31,855 nt of DNA from a virus, in IMG/VR virus record IMGVR_UViG_3300050117_000025, positions 1-31,855 of that record; one strand, 5' to 3'. This document shows, piece by piece, positions 15,513-22,833 of this stretch (its first letter is position 1; each line of letters starts with the position of its first letter). The translations under genes and the position numbers were made by a program. The notes below the pieces were generated by a model. It did no database searches. It was given only the letters and a program-made list of their open reading frames with translations, and was not told the origin of the DNA.

Positions 15513-16148
15513 TCAAACATTTCCGCCGGTAAAGTTGTCCATCGAGGCCAGCGCTTTCACAGCCATCGCCGCGATCTGAATGAATTCCTTGCGGAGTTCG
15601 AGTTCATCGCGTTCCCGCCGCTTCTGCCGGGCGATGTCCCAAATCTCATCTACCTCCTCGAGGATGACGGCGTAGGCTTCGTGCAGGCTGGCGAACTTCT
15701 CGCCGTGCCGCTTCGCCCGTGCAACCTCGGCCTCTATTTGCAGGATCGGTTCGACCCCGGCCCCATAGTGCGCCCGGTCAGCCCTCTCCTTCTGAAGGCG
15801 GCTTTCGAGGCGCAGGTCCGTTTCAAGGTGCTCATCGCTCACCCAGGCAGGATCGTCTGCCGGCGCGGAAGGGCGCGGCCCCCGTAGAACTGATTCAGAG
15901 TCCCCACTGTTACATTTGTCGCGATCGAGGGGAGCGAGCTCAGCATGAAGGGACTCATCCTCAGCACCGGCGGGGTCGGCATCGGCGGTCCCTGCGATGG
16001 GCCGCTCACCGGCTCCGGTTGCGTCGGCTGGTAGCGCCCTGGTGCAAGCTGGACCGCTCTCGATTTCAGGCTTGGCATCTCTCAACTCCCATTCTTCCTG
16101 CCTCTGCAGGCGTTCGTCTTTGGACATTACAGGTGGGCCACCGCACAT
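15513..16148 (-). CDS. protein with MazG-like C-terminal helical domain
   Basis: 211 residues; the ATG at 16148 follows GGAGG with an 8-nt spacer. The first 140 residues are acidic, Ala/Glu/Asp-rich and apparently disordered. The C-terminal 60, FASLHEAYAVILEEVDEIWDIARQKRRE..ELRKEFIQIAAMAVKAL, form a helical segment with EE..E and a later E..Q, which matches the layout of small phage MazG-like all-alpha NTP pyrophosphohydrolase domains. Those enzymes use acidic residues to bind Mg and cleave NTPs. The second acidic pair (E..D in classic MazG) is not complete, so activity is uncertain. It heads the group of small accessory genes. Confidence 0.6.
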   Translation of the reverse strand: MCGGPPVMSKDERLQRQEEWELRDAKPEIESGPACTRALPADATGAGERPIAGTADADPAGAEDESLHAELAPLDRDKCNSGDSESVLRGPRPSAPADDPAWVSDEHLETDLRLESRLQKERADRAHYGAGVEPILQIEAEVARAKRHGEKFASLHEAYAVILEEVDEIWDIARQKRRERDELELRKEFIQIAAMAVKALASMDNFTGGNV

Positions 16149-16162
16149 TTTGTCTTCCTCCG

Positions 16163-16408
16163 TTAGCTCTGCGGGTACGTCTCGATCGTTGTCGCCCGCG
16201 TTGCCGGTTTCGCCTTCCTCTCGGCCTCGCGCATCTTCGCCGCGGCGGAGCGTTGGCGTTCTTTTTCAGCGGCGAGCAGCTCGTGGAAGGGACACAGCGT
16301 TTTCCCCGGCGCGCTCACCAGTTTGAAGCAAAACGGGGCGTGCTTGTGATCCTGATGCACGCAGCCGTTCAACGGCAGCGGCGCTGATTTTGGCTTTCTA
16401 GGCTGCAC
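16163..16408 (-). CDS. small His/Cys-containing basic protein
   Basis: 81 residues from a GTG at 16408 with GGAGGA four to five bases upstream. GCVHQDHKHAPFCF...TLCPFHELL offers a possible zinc site (C.H...C...C..H). The rest is a Lys/Arg/Ala-rich helix (AAEKERQRSAAAKMREAERKAK) that could bind nucleic acid. The frame overlaps the previous gene by 11 bases. Function is unknown. Confidence 0.55.
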   Translation of the reverse strand: MQPRKPKSAPLPLNGCVHQDHKHAPFCFKLVSAPGKTLCPFHELLAAEKERQRSAAAKMREAERKAKPATRATTIETYPQS

Positions 16409-16715
16409 GGTTCCTCCATCTTTCCGCGGTTGCTGTCAGCTCGCACCCGCACGCGGAGCAGGCTCCGATGGGCGACAATTCCCCGGGCGTGTGAACGAAG
16501 CAGGCGCCTCTGCCCGCGATCACCTCCGCCAGCGCCACGATGACCGCCTCGTCCCAGGTGATCGGGAATTCGAGAATCTTCGCGTGGCTGAGGTTGTTTT
16601 TGCAGCGCACGGTGATGCGCCATGCTTCGCGCAGGTCGGTGTGCGACTTCAAGCCCAGGAAGCGGCCGTCCACGCGATCTCTGTCGCTCGGATTCAGGAC
16701 CTTCTGTTTTCTCAT
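16398..16715 (-). CDS. small protein with C-terminal CSACGC motif
   Basis: 105 residues; the ATG overlaps the upstream stop (ATGA). It begins with a basic stretch (MRKQKVLNPSDRDRVDGRFLG), then an alpha/beta part with ILEFPITWDEAVIVALAEVIAGRG, and ends GACSACGCELTATAERWR. The C..C.C cluster may bind metal or form a redox site. I do not recognise the family. Confidence 0.6.
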   Translation of the reverse strand: MRKQKVLNPSDRDRVDGRFLGLKSHTDLREAWRITVRCKNNLSHAKILEFPITWDEAVIVALAEVIAGRGACFVHTPGELSPIGACSACGCELTATAERWRNRAA

Positions 16716-16972
16716 TGCTGGCGCTCCCTGAACTCACGCGCGGCATCGGCGGCGGTAAGCGGGCGAAGGCCGTAACGCGCTGGATTCAGCTCGTGCATCT
16801 GCCGGCCGATCGGGTAAACCCACTCCGACTGCATCTGCGCGGCAATGTACACGCGCTCCTCGCTCCAGGTGGGATTCTCGCGCGCGTACTGCGCCAGCAG
16901 CGCCTGCATGGTTTGCAGCTTCGCCGTCGCCGGCGGAAGCAGGGGGATGGGTTTGCTGGCTACCTGAGACAT
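16712..16972 (-). CDS. small hypothetical protein, helical
   Basis: 86 residues from the ATG at 16972 (MSQVASKPIPLLPPATAK), which follows a GGGGGG run; the longer frame to 17176 lies over two other genes and is rejected. A helix AKLQTMQALLAQYARENPTWSEERVYIAAQMQSEW is followed by PIGRQMHELNPARYGLRPLTAADAAREFR. It overlaps the upstream Cys-protein gene by 13 bases. Function unknown. Confidence 0.6.
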   Translation of the reverse strand: MSQVASKPIPLLPPATAKLQTMQALLAQYARENPTWSEERVYIAAQMQSEWVYPIGRQMHELNPARYGLRPLTAADAAREFRERQQ

Positions 16973-17142
16973 TCGCCCCCCTGGTGGAACTCGATGAGGA
17001 TGTCGTGCCGGCGGCCGTCGTTCGTCGCGTCTTCGCGCAGGAGCCGGCTCAGCTCGGGAGCGATGTCGCGTCCGCAGCGCAGGCATTCCATGCGGCCGTG
17101 TTCCGTATCGAAATCGGCTGCGGTTTGGGTTGTCGTCGTCAT
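16960..17142 (-). CDS. tiny Cys/His protein, zinc-finger-like
   Basis: 60 residues; ATG overlaps the tail gene stop (ATGA). MECLRCGRDIAPELSRLLRE then HDILIEFHQGGECLR gives C..C and a later H.GGEC, which can make a four-ligand zinc site in a treble-clef-like layout. Such small proteins often bind nucleic acid, but there is no direct evidence. Confidence 0.6.
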   Translation of the reverse strand: MTTTTQTAADFDTEHGRMECLRCGRDIAPELSRLLREDATNDGRRHDILIEFHQGGECLR

Positions 17143-20015
17143 TGTTGCTGCACCCTCTCTTCCTGTTTTCGCCCATAGATGGAGAACATCAGGAGTTCAT
17201 CCCCAAAGCTGTTGGTTCCATAGTCCACTTTGAGCAGCAGGCAGTCACCTTTCGGCGTGACTCCGTTCTGCAGCGCCTGATACCGATCGCTGTACATCGA
17301 CACGCTCGGCTCCAGATCGGGTGGGTCGGTGCTGCTGATCGCAAGCTCGTCCCAGGGAGCGTCGGTGCTTGGCGCCACCTCGTCCATGAGAATCGACACG
17401 CTTGGTCTCGGCCCTCCTGTTGCCATTGATTTCAGGGCGATGTGCGCGACTTCGGCAACCTGGCCGCTTTCGCAAAGCCGGACGACGCCCTTCGAATCCC
17501 AGGCCGGGTAACTCGTCCCGTTGTCGCCAAACACCGCACCCGTGGTGTCGCGCTTCAGAATCGGCCCACTGCTGGCCGGTCCGATGAGCAGGTCATAGTT
17601 GCCCGGTGAGGTTTCGATGGACTGCACCGCGCTCGTTCCCCCGGCGATCGCGGCGCGCGGACACCAGACAAGCCCGTTTTCCGGCGGAGCGATCGCGGCC
17701 ATGCGGAACCAGCCGACCGCACCGTCGGCGACGTACATCGCCGTCTCGCCGGAACTCTGAATGTTCCAGGACAGGAAAGTGGTCGATGGGTCGTACAGCG
17801 AGGCGCTGATGCCACCGGTAGTGACCTTCTTGAACTGATCTCCGACAGGGAAGCCGATTTCGGTGTAACCGCTCTGCGGATCGAAGCTCGACACCTTGCC
17901 GTTGCTCTCCATGAAGTAGACCGTGGATCCGAGCACATCGAGCGCGTCGTAACCGCCAAGATTCACGCTCGGCTCATACATCGTCGCGTAGAACGGGTTC
18001 GCGGCCGTGCCCGTGCCCAGGATGATCTGCACCCCGGAGCTGGTCCAGACGAGGAGTCCTCCGTTGCTCACCGTGACGGGAAGCAGCCGCTTCGCCAGCG
18101 CGGGGAAGATAGCCTGACTGAGCGGCGGAAACACAGTGTTTCCATTGAAATTCGTGTCGGGCCCGGCGGAGTTGACCACCCGATTGTCGACGATGCCCCA
18201 CACACGGCCCAGGTGATAAGCGGGACACGTCATCCTGGCTGGCGGCGGATTTCCCGCCGAGGCAATAGGCGCAATGATCAGAGGGTTGAGCGCACCCTGT
18301 CCCGCAGTCGACGTATCGGGGATCCCGATTTCGTCGTAGAGGAGACTCCCCCCGAAGAGGTCCACCGGGACCGCGTCCTCGAAAACGAGCGTGGACTGCC
18401 CCTGCGCGGTGCGCCAGATATAGACCTGGTCGCACTGTTGATCGTCGGTGAAGCTGCCGCCGAGTGCGAGGTAGGTCTGGACGGCCGCGGTTGGACTTGA
18501 GAAGCCAAGCAGCGGTGGTCCGACAATCGGCCCCTGAATCGTGCTTTGGGGAGAAGCCGTGGTCACGGTGCCGTCGACGCCGTGCAGCGAGAAGGCATAG
18601 GACACGCTCTGCGTGGTCATGGGAACGCCGGGGCCAAGACATGTCCACGTGAGCGCACCATCCCCGGAGGTCGTTGCCCCTACCGTCTTCGCCCAGGTAG
18701 GCTGGGCACTGCCCGACATTCCGCCGGCTCCATTGGTCACCCACTGCCAGTTTCCGTTGGGATCGAGGATGACGGCCACGGGTGACGGTGTAGCGGTAAA
18801 CGGCGCAGCGTAAACGGTGGCCGGAGACCAGGTGCCGACCGGTCCCAAGCTGATCCAGATCACCCCTCCATCGAACGTCTGAGCATAGGTCGTCGCCGGC
18901 TGCAGCGCCCACGTCGGATAAGCGAATCCGGTCCTGGCTCCGGCGCCGTTATAGATCTGCACATTTTGGTTCGAATCCAGAATCGCGTAATAGGCCGCGA
19001 TCGTTGTTTTCGGTTGCCACCACCGGGCTCCGCTGCTGGGTGCCGGGGAAGCGGTCGGCGCGGTAGTGGGAGGCGCCGGCGTCCAGTTTTCTATCGCGCT
19101 TCCATAGCACTTCCACTGCTGGCCACCATCGCCGGTGATCGCAAAGCGAGTCGAAGAAAATGCCGGCGCCGATCCGCCGGTGATGCCGGTCCCCGTCGTG
19201 CCGCTGCCGGATTCCGCCGTCTCGTTATAGTTCGCTCCAGTCTGGCTCACGATCATGACGCCCTGCGTCGAACTCAGGATGCCTGCCGTGTAGGTGTTGC
19301 CGTTGAGAGCAGCGGCTGCGCTAAGTCCGGAGAAGGTGACGCTCACTCCCTGAAGGTTCGCGAACTGATCGGGAACCTGCGTCGGATCGACCCAGATCAC
19401 ATATTTGCCGAATCCTGTGCAGGCCGACGCAACGATGGCCAGCGTGATGCCGCCGAGGGCCATCTGGAGGGTGCCCGGATTTGCTCCCGTGTTGATGAGC
19501 GTCCCGGGTGCGATCGAGGAGCTGGCGATCCAGGCTCCCGGCTGCAGCCACTTTTTCAGGTCCGGTCCATCGCAAAAGAACAGTTCGTTGTTGACGCCGA
19601 GGAATCTCGCCTTGCCTGCGCCCGCGCTCTTCGTGAATACCGTCGACTTCTGGCCGGCGGTGGCGTCGTAGATCACACCGTCCTGGCCATCGAGCAGGAC
19701 GCGGAGCTGCTCCGATCCATTCTGGACCCATTTGTAACTGTAGAAAGAGTTCGCCGGCGGGAAGCTGTTTGTGTTGTATTCCACACTGCCGGCTCTGCGA
19801 ACATCGGTGAGTCGCGCGCTGATTTCGCGGTTGATGCCATCGAGCATGGAATCGAACCGGCTCGCGCTATAAAACTTCCGATACAGGTAGGGCACGTCCG
19901 CGTCGCGCAGCGGGTTGCGCTGCGTCCACAGGCCGGTGAATTGGGCGTCCATCGAGAGTGTTGCGTATTCGGTGGGCTCCTTGATTCCGCCCGCAGATTC
20001 AATCGGTCCTGGCAT
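17139..20015 (-). CDS. large tail structural protein (nozzle/tail-tube type)
   Basis: 958 residues. The start at 20015 has AGGGG 10 nt upstream; another ATG at residue 22 (MDAQFTGLWTQRNPLRDADVPYLYRKF) looks like the natural start of the family. The N-terminal part is followed by beta-rich, Gly/Thr/Ser-rich sequence. Three modules with the pattern D.N.N.Q....G.(S/T)G...P.W....G.TT.DG...W.C.G sit at about 270-305, 345-392 and 413-461. The last third contains repeated strand motifs (LLVWTSSGVQIILGTG, STVYFMESNGKVSSFDPQSG, YTEIGFPVGDQFKK, TFLSWNIQSSGETAMYVADG), suggesting a propeller or nozzle. T7 gp12-like function is inferred from order and composition. Confidence 0.72.
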   Translation of the reverse strand: MPGPIESAGGIKEPTEYATLSMDAQFTGLWTQRNPLRDADVPYLYRKFYSASRFDSMLDGINREISARLTDVRRAGSVEYNTNSFPPANSFYSYKWVQNGSEQLRVLLDGQDGVIYDATAGQKSTVFTKSAGAGKARFLGVNNELFFCDGPDLKKWLQPGAWIASSSIAPGTLINTGANPGTLQMALGGITLAIVASACTGFGKYVIWVDPTQVPDQFANLQGVSVTFSGLSAAAALNGNTYTAGILSSTQGVMIVSQTGANYNETAESGSGTTGTGITGGSAPAFSSTRFAITGDGGQQWKCYGSAIENWTPAPPTTAPTASPAPSSGARWWQPKTTIAAYYAILDSNQNVQIYNGAGARTGFAYPTWALQPATTYAQTFDGGVIWISLGPVGTWSPATVYAAPFTATPSPVAVILDPNGNWQWVTNGAGGMSGSAQPTWAKTVGATTSGDGALTWTCLGPGVPMTTQSVSYAFSLHGVDGTVTTASPQSTIQGPIVGPPLLGFSSPTAAVQTYLALGGSFTDDQQCDQVYIWRTAQGQSTLVFEDAVPVDLFGGSLLYDEIGIPDTSTAGQGALNPLIIAPIASAGNPPPARMTCPAYHLGRVWGIVDNRVVNSAGPDTNFNGNTVFPPLSQAIFPALAKRLLPVTVSNGGLLVWTSSGVQIILGTGTAANPFYATMYEPSVNLGGYDALDVLGSTVYFMESNGKVSSFDPQSGYTEIGFPVGDQFKKVTTGGISASLYDPSTTFLSWNIQSSGETAMYVADGAVGWFRMAAIAPPENGLVWCPRAAIAGGTSAVQSIETSPGNYDLLIGPASSGPILKRDTTGAVFGDNGTSYPAWDSKGVVRLCESGQVAEVAHIALKSMATGGPRPSVSILMDEVAPSTDAPWDELAISSTDPPDLEPSVSMYSDRYQALQNGVTPKGDCLLLKVDYGTNSFGDELLMFSIYGRKQEERVQQQ

Positions 20016-20016
20016 C
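19968..20016. repeat. 49-bp direct repeat over the start of the large tail gene
   Basis: Identical to 20170-20218 at an offset of 202 bases (not a multiple of three). It holds the initiator ATG and the first 16 codons (MPGPIESAGGIKEPTE) of the 958-residue gene and, in another frame, the last codons and TGA of the 72-residue gene (DARTD, stop at 19999). Confidence 0.92.
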
Positions 20017-20217
20017 TATCGGCTTCCCCTCAAAAAGTTCGCCGAACACAAGCTGGAAATCTCGCGCCTGTTCGGGCGTGAGATCGGACGGCGGGATGAG
20101 CTTGCCGGTTTTCTGATCCCATGACCAGATGCCGGTGTCGAGATAGTCCGCATATTGACCAACTACCACTTCGGTGGGCTCCTTGATTCCGCCCGCAGAT
20201 TCAATCGGTCCTGGCAT
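19999..20217 (-). CDS. 72-residue protein sharing its first 16 residues with the large tail protein
   Basis: Starts MPGPIESAGGIKEPTE, exactly like the next gene, and then departs: VVVGQYADYLDTGIWSWDQ...IPPSDLTPEQARDFQLVFGELFEGKPIDARTD. It ends inside the repeat copy that starts the tail gene, and its own start lies in the other copy. The ATG at 20217 sits directly after GTGAAGG, with AGGAAG 10 nt upstream. It could be a real small gene inserted with the repeat, or a by-product of a duplication. The part after residue 16 reads like a genuine, folded acidic protein. Confidence 0.6.
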   Translation of the reverse strand: MPGPIESAGGIKEPTEVVVGQYADYLDTGIWSWDQKTGKLIPPSDLTPEQARDFQLVFGELFEGKPIDARTD

Positions 20218-20218
20218 C
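20170..20218. repeat. 49-bp direct repeat over the start of the 72-residue gene
   Basis: Second copy of 19968-20016. It also encodes the last residues DARTD and the stop (at 20201) of the upstream 119-residue gene, so both repeat copies join a stop to a start in the same way. Confidence 0.92.
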
Positions 20219-20560
20219 CTTCACTTTCTTCCTGAGCATTTCGAGCGCGGCCCTCGGATGCATGACAACTCGAAAGTGCTGCCCGTCGTCAAACTCCACA
20301 ATATAGCCGCACCCTGCTTCGTCATGAGACCACACCAAAGCTCCATAAGAGCCCTTCAGCAGCTCTTTTAGTTCGGCGAGTTCGGCATCCGTGAGGTGGG
20401 GATTGATGTCGATCACTTCGTTTTCGCCCAAGATTGTCCTCCAGTTGCAGTAATAACTCAGGCTCGGATCATCGAGGTAACACGGCCTGCTTTCGGTCAC
20501 TTCGTCGCCCGGCGTGTTGGCGATACCGCTCGCGGCTTCTGCGTGCTCGCGCCAGTTCAT
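20201..20560 (-). CDS. small acidic hypothetical protein
   Basis: 119 residues from the ATG at 20560, which overlaps the upstream stop (ATGA). It contains MNWREHAEAASGIANTPGDEV, a PCYLDDPSLSYYCNWRTILGE region, INPHLTDAELAELKELLKGSYGALVW and an end HFRVVMHPRAALEMLRKKVKDARTD. The final DARTD and stop come from the 49-bp repeat. No family is recognised. The helix LTDAELAELKELLKG suggests a compact alpha/beta domain. Confidence 0.62.
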   Translation of the reverse strand: MNWREHAEAASGIANTPGDEVTESRPCYLDDPSLSYYCNWRTILGENEVIDINPHLTDAELAELKELLKGSYGALVWSHDEAGCGYIVEFDDGQHFRVVMHPRAALEMLRKKVKDARTD

Positions 20561-20820
20561 TCGATCACCTCTCCCACGCACGCGCAGCAAACATATGCTC
20601 GGCCCGCCGGCGGCCGGTCAATCGCAGGAGGAAGAGTGCCCGCGTCGACTTCGAACCACGGATGAGCCGGATCCCTGCACTTCGACCGCTCGTCCGACAT
20701 ATTGCGAATGGTCGGCTTCACCCAAATCGCGAAGTGATGCGTCTGCGTGCCTGTCCAGTCGCGCGTGACGTGGAACTGGAAGTAAGGGTCTTGTGGCGAA
20801 GCGACTCGGGCCGCGCTCAT
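20557..20820 (-). CDS. small hypothetical protein
   Basis: 87 residues from the ATG at 20820, overlapping the previous stop by one base (TGATG). The frame extends to 20907 but over another gene. Contents: FQFHVTRDWTGTQTHHFAIWVKPTIRNM, then SKCRDPAHPWFEVDAGTLPPAID and RAYVCCACVGEVIE. The paired CC.C near the end could bind metal with C40-region residues. No known family. Confidence 0.58.
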   Translation of the reverse strand: MSAARVASPQDPYFQFHVTRDWTGTQTHHFAIWVKPTIRNMSDERSKCRDPAHPWFEVDAGTLPPAIDRPPAGRAYVCCACVGEVIE

Positions 20821-21041
20821 CACACAGCACCGTCCAGCGCAATCGCAGCGTTGGCGGTCATCATAGCTTCGCGGACGAGGCGGAGTGCGGCCTGCTGGTC
20901 GGCGCACCCCGGTGTCATATCGAGAATCGCGCTGGCGAAAGCGGCGGCGTGGGACCGGATCATCTCGTGCTTTTTTATCTTCGCTTCATCCGGCGCGTGG
21001 TGGGCAAACACAAAATCGAGGTTTCCTTTGGTGACTGGCAT
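20820..21041 (-). CDS. small helical hypothetical protein
   Basis: 73 residues from the ATG at 21041 (MPVTKGNLDFVFAHHAPDEAKIKKHE). No clear ribosome site precedes it. Two copies of ATGCCGGTAT lie at the start, giving an alternative upstream ATG, and a hairpin at 21064-21100 lies just before. Helices SHAAAFASAILD and AALRLVREAMMTANAAIAL dominate. Function unknown, start uncertain. Confidence 0.5.
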   Translation of the reverse strand: MPVTKGNLDFVFAHHAPDEAKIKKHEMIRSHAAAFASAILDMTPGCADQQAALRLVREAMMTANAAIALDGAV

Positions 21042-21063
21042 ACCGGCATAATACCGGCATTTT

Positions 21064-21100
21064 GCGCGGCCTGCAAATAGGGTGTAATTACAGGCCGCGC
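21064..21100 (-). other. 10-bp perfect stem with 17-nt loop at a gene boundary
   Basis: GCGCGGCCTG and CAGGCCGCGC pair over a 17-nt loop that contains the TAA of the 237-residue gene. On the minus strand AAAA follows, so it is not an intrinsic terminator. It may act as an mRNA stability or translation element for the gene starting at 21041. Confidence 0.45.
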
Positions 21101-21801
21101 CCCGAGGTTCCACCCTGTTGCGCGGCGGCCGCGGCGGCGATGGTACGCGAGTAGTTTGTCCACTGGCCCAGGAAAATGTCGATGGCCTGCTGGTCGAGGC
21201 CTTCCTGCGCGCCGAGCAGCGAGCCGATGAAGTACCGCTCCCAGATCGGGGCCTGCGTGCTGTTGATCAGCATGAGTCCCAGCGAGAGAAAGCCGGCGTT
21301 GAAAATGTAGCTGAAGTCGTCGGAGACGGTTCCCCATGGCTGGGCGAAGCTCATGATGAGCGGCGGTCGCACCTGGTAATCGCCAAACAGGGTGTAATTG
21401 CCGGAATCGGGGGCGGGCTTCACACGAAAAGTGATGAGGCCGGCGCCATTGTCGTAGACCGGCGCGAACTCGGACGGCCGATCGCTGAGGCTGCTCTGCT
21501 CCATGGTGAGCCGGCCCTTGCAGGCATAGCGTTTTCCGGTGTTGTCCACGATCCAGGCGGAGTCGGATTCGATGTGACCAAGGTCGGCGACGGTGATCGC
21601 GTAGTCGGTCACGCCGGCGCTGAGCGGGAAACTGAGGTTTTTCCGATTGGTTCTCCAGCGGAACGGCGGACCTGTCATGCGCTGCAGGATGAAATTCGCG
21701 AAGGTAAGCGCCGGCTCCTGCCCATTGATCTGCAGGCCCTGGTTCTTCAGGATGGGCTGAGCCCATTTAAGCGTGTTCTCAACTACGAGTTGTTGGCTCA
21801 T
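21088..21801 (-). CDS. putative head-tail adaptor or tail protein
   Basis: 237 residues (MSQQLVVENTLKWAQPILKNQG). The N-terminal half has FILQRMTGPPFRWRTNRKNLSFPLSAGVTDYAITVADLGHIESDSAWIVDN, a pattern also seen in the neighbouring 331-residue protein (FNWPFNRCN...DYPQLA...DCDQVDINN). The middle has GLITFRVKPAPDSGNYTLFGDYQVRPPLI. The C-terminal half is helical (LGLMLINSTQ, ERYFIGSLLGAQEG, GQWTNYSRTIAAAAAAQQ). I infer a virion connector or tail adaptor from position between capsid and tail genes; no family motif is certain. Confidence 0.68.
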   Translation of the reverse strand: MSQQLVVENTLKWAQPILKNQGLQINGQEPALTFANFILQRMTGPPFRWRTNRKNLSFPLSAGVTDYAITVADLGHIESDSAWIVDNTGKRYACKGRLTMEQSSLSDRPSEFAPVYDNGAGLITFRVKPAPDSGNYTLFGDYQVRPPLIMSFAQPWGTVSDDFSYIFNAGFLSLGLMLINSTQAPIWERYFIGSLLGAQEGLDQQAIDIFLGQWTNYSRTIAAAAAAQQGGTSGRGL

Positions 21802-21817
21802 AAAAGGGGTTCCACGT

Positions 21818-22813
21818 TTAGAAGGGCGCGTCGGCGGTCCCCCGGAAGGATGCCCCGGGCCAGGTGCTCTCTACGGGCGAGCTTGCAGGAACGAGTCCGT
21901 AAGCGTTCGGCGTCTTGTCGCCCTGCTTTTTGGCGCCCTCGAGGCTTTTCAGATAGAGCGGGTAGCCATCCAGCGCCGCTTTCTTCTTTGCCGGGTCCGT
22001 GCTGGCCATCTGGCACTGGAAGTCGAGGATGCGCACGAAATGCCGGCTGTAGCTGTCCGGAATCGGATCGAGGGTCGCTCCGAGGTCCGAGATTACAGGC
22101 GGATCCAGCTGGTAGGACGGCACGATGAGGTAGGTGGGGCCGGTGGCGTTCGGAAGAGGGAAGACGCGGAATCCCTGCGAGGTCGGGCTCACCACTGTCC
22201 AGGTCACGCTGCCATCGGTCACGACGGTACCTTCGAGCGCGTTCGCAGCCGCGAACGGTGCCACGCTGCCGGTGGTGCCGAAGCCTGTAACGATGAGCAG
22301 GTTTTGGTTCTTGTCGACCATGCTCATGATGGGATTCTGTTGCACTACACCGCTGGTGATGAGCGGGGCATAGGTGACGCCGGCTCCCGGCCAAACCCCA
22401 AAGCTCAGGTCCTTGTTGTACATCCAGCAAATCTGCCAGTTGCCCGGCTGCACGGGCGCCAGATTGGTCCGGATCCGGCTGAGGCCGCGCCGCCAGGTCA
22501 CATTCCAGAGCGGCTGCGGGTTCATCGAGTTGTTGATGTCGACCTGGTCGCAGTCTTCGCCCCAGGCGATCGGGCCGCCCGGTTGTGCGAGCTGCGGGTA
22601 ATCCTGCTGCCAGCTGTTCGTCGCGAACGGAGTAGCGTTGCAGCGGTTGAACGGCCAGTTGAAGCGCTCGCAGATAAAGTCCGCCATTGAGTCGTTGATG
22701 ATTTCGAAGGTGAGCGCATCCCCGTAACCGGAAGGAGCCTTGCGTGGGTCAGAGACACCGCGCGCCGCCAGTGCGTCGAGTTTTTGGCGAAACGTCTGAG
22801 TGCTGTTGCCCAC
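21818..22813 (-). CDS. putative tail or connector protein with fibre-type module
   Basis: 331 residues starting MGNSTQTFRQKLDALAARGV. Residues 32-60 carry DALTFEIINDSMADFICERFNWPFNRCN, and there are hydrophobic strands in the middle. At about 161-210 a module MVDKNQNLLIVTGFGTTG...PFAA..LEGTVVTDGSVTWTVVSP matches the repeated modules of the 958-residue tail protein. A helical C-terminus has SYSRHFVRILDFQCQMASTDPAKKKAALDGYPLYLKSLEGAKK. Its order upstream of the 237-residue adaptor suggests a structural part of the connector or tail. No exact function can be given. Confidence 0.68.
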   Translation of the reverse strand: MGNSTQTFRQKLDALAARGVSDPRKAPSGYGDALTFEIINDSMADFICERFNWPFNRCNATPFATNSWQQDYPQLAQPGGPIAWGEDCDQVDINNSMNPQPLWNVTWRRGLSRIRTNLAPVQPGNWQICWMYNKDLSFGVWPGAGVTYAPLITSGVVQQNPIMSMVDKNQNLLIVTGFGTTGSVAPFAAANALEGTVVTDGSVTWTVVSPTSQGFRVFPLPNATGPTYLIVPSYQLDPPVISDLGATLDPIPDSYSRHFVRILDFQCQMASTDPAKKKAALDGYPLYLKSLEGAKKQGDKTPNAYGLVPASSPVESTWPGASFRGTADAPF

Positions 22814-22833
22814 GCAAGTCCCCCTCTCGGGTT

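Noticed and set aside
16712-17176. Long form of the 86-residue gene starting at 17176
   Set aside because: The added part is Arg-rich shadow sequence over the Cys-protein gene; the ATG at 16972 is better.
230-21821. 14-bp sequence GGGGTTCCACGTTT at about 230 and about 21808
   Set aside because: One pair of this length is expected by chance in a window of this size, and the surroundings differ.
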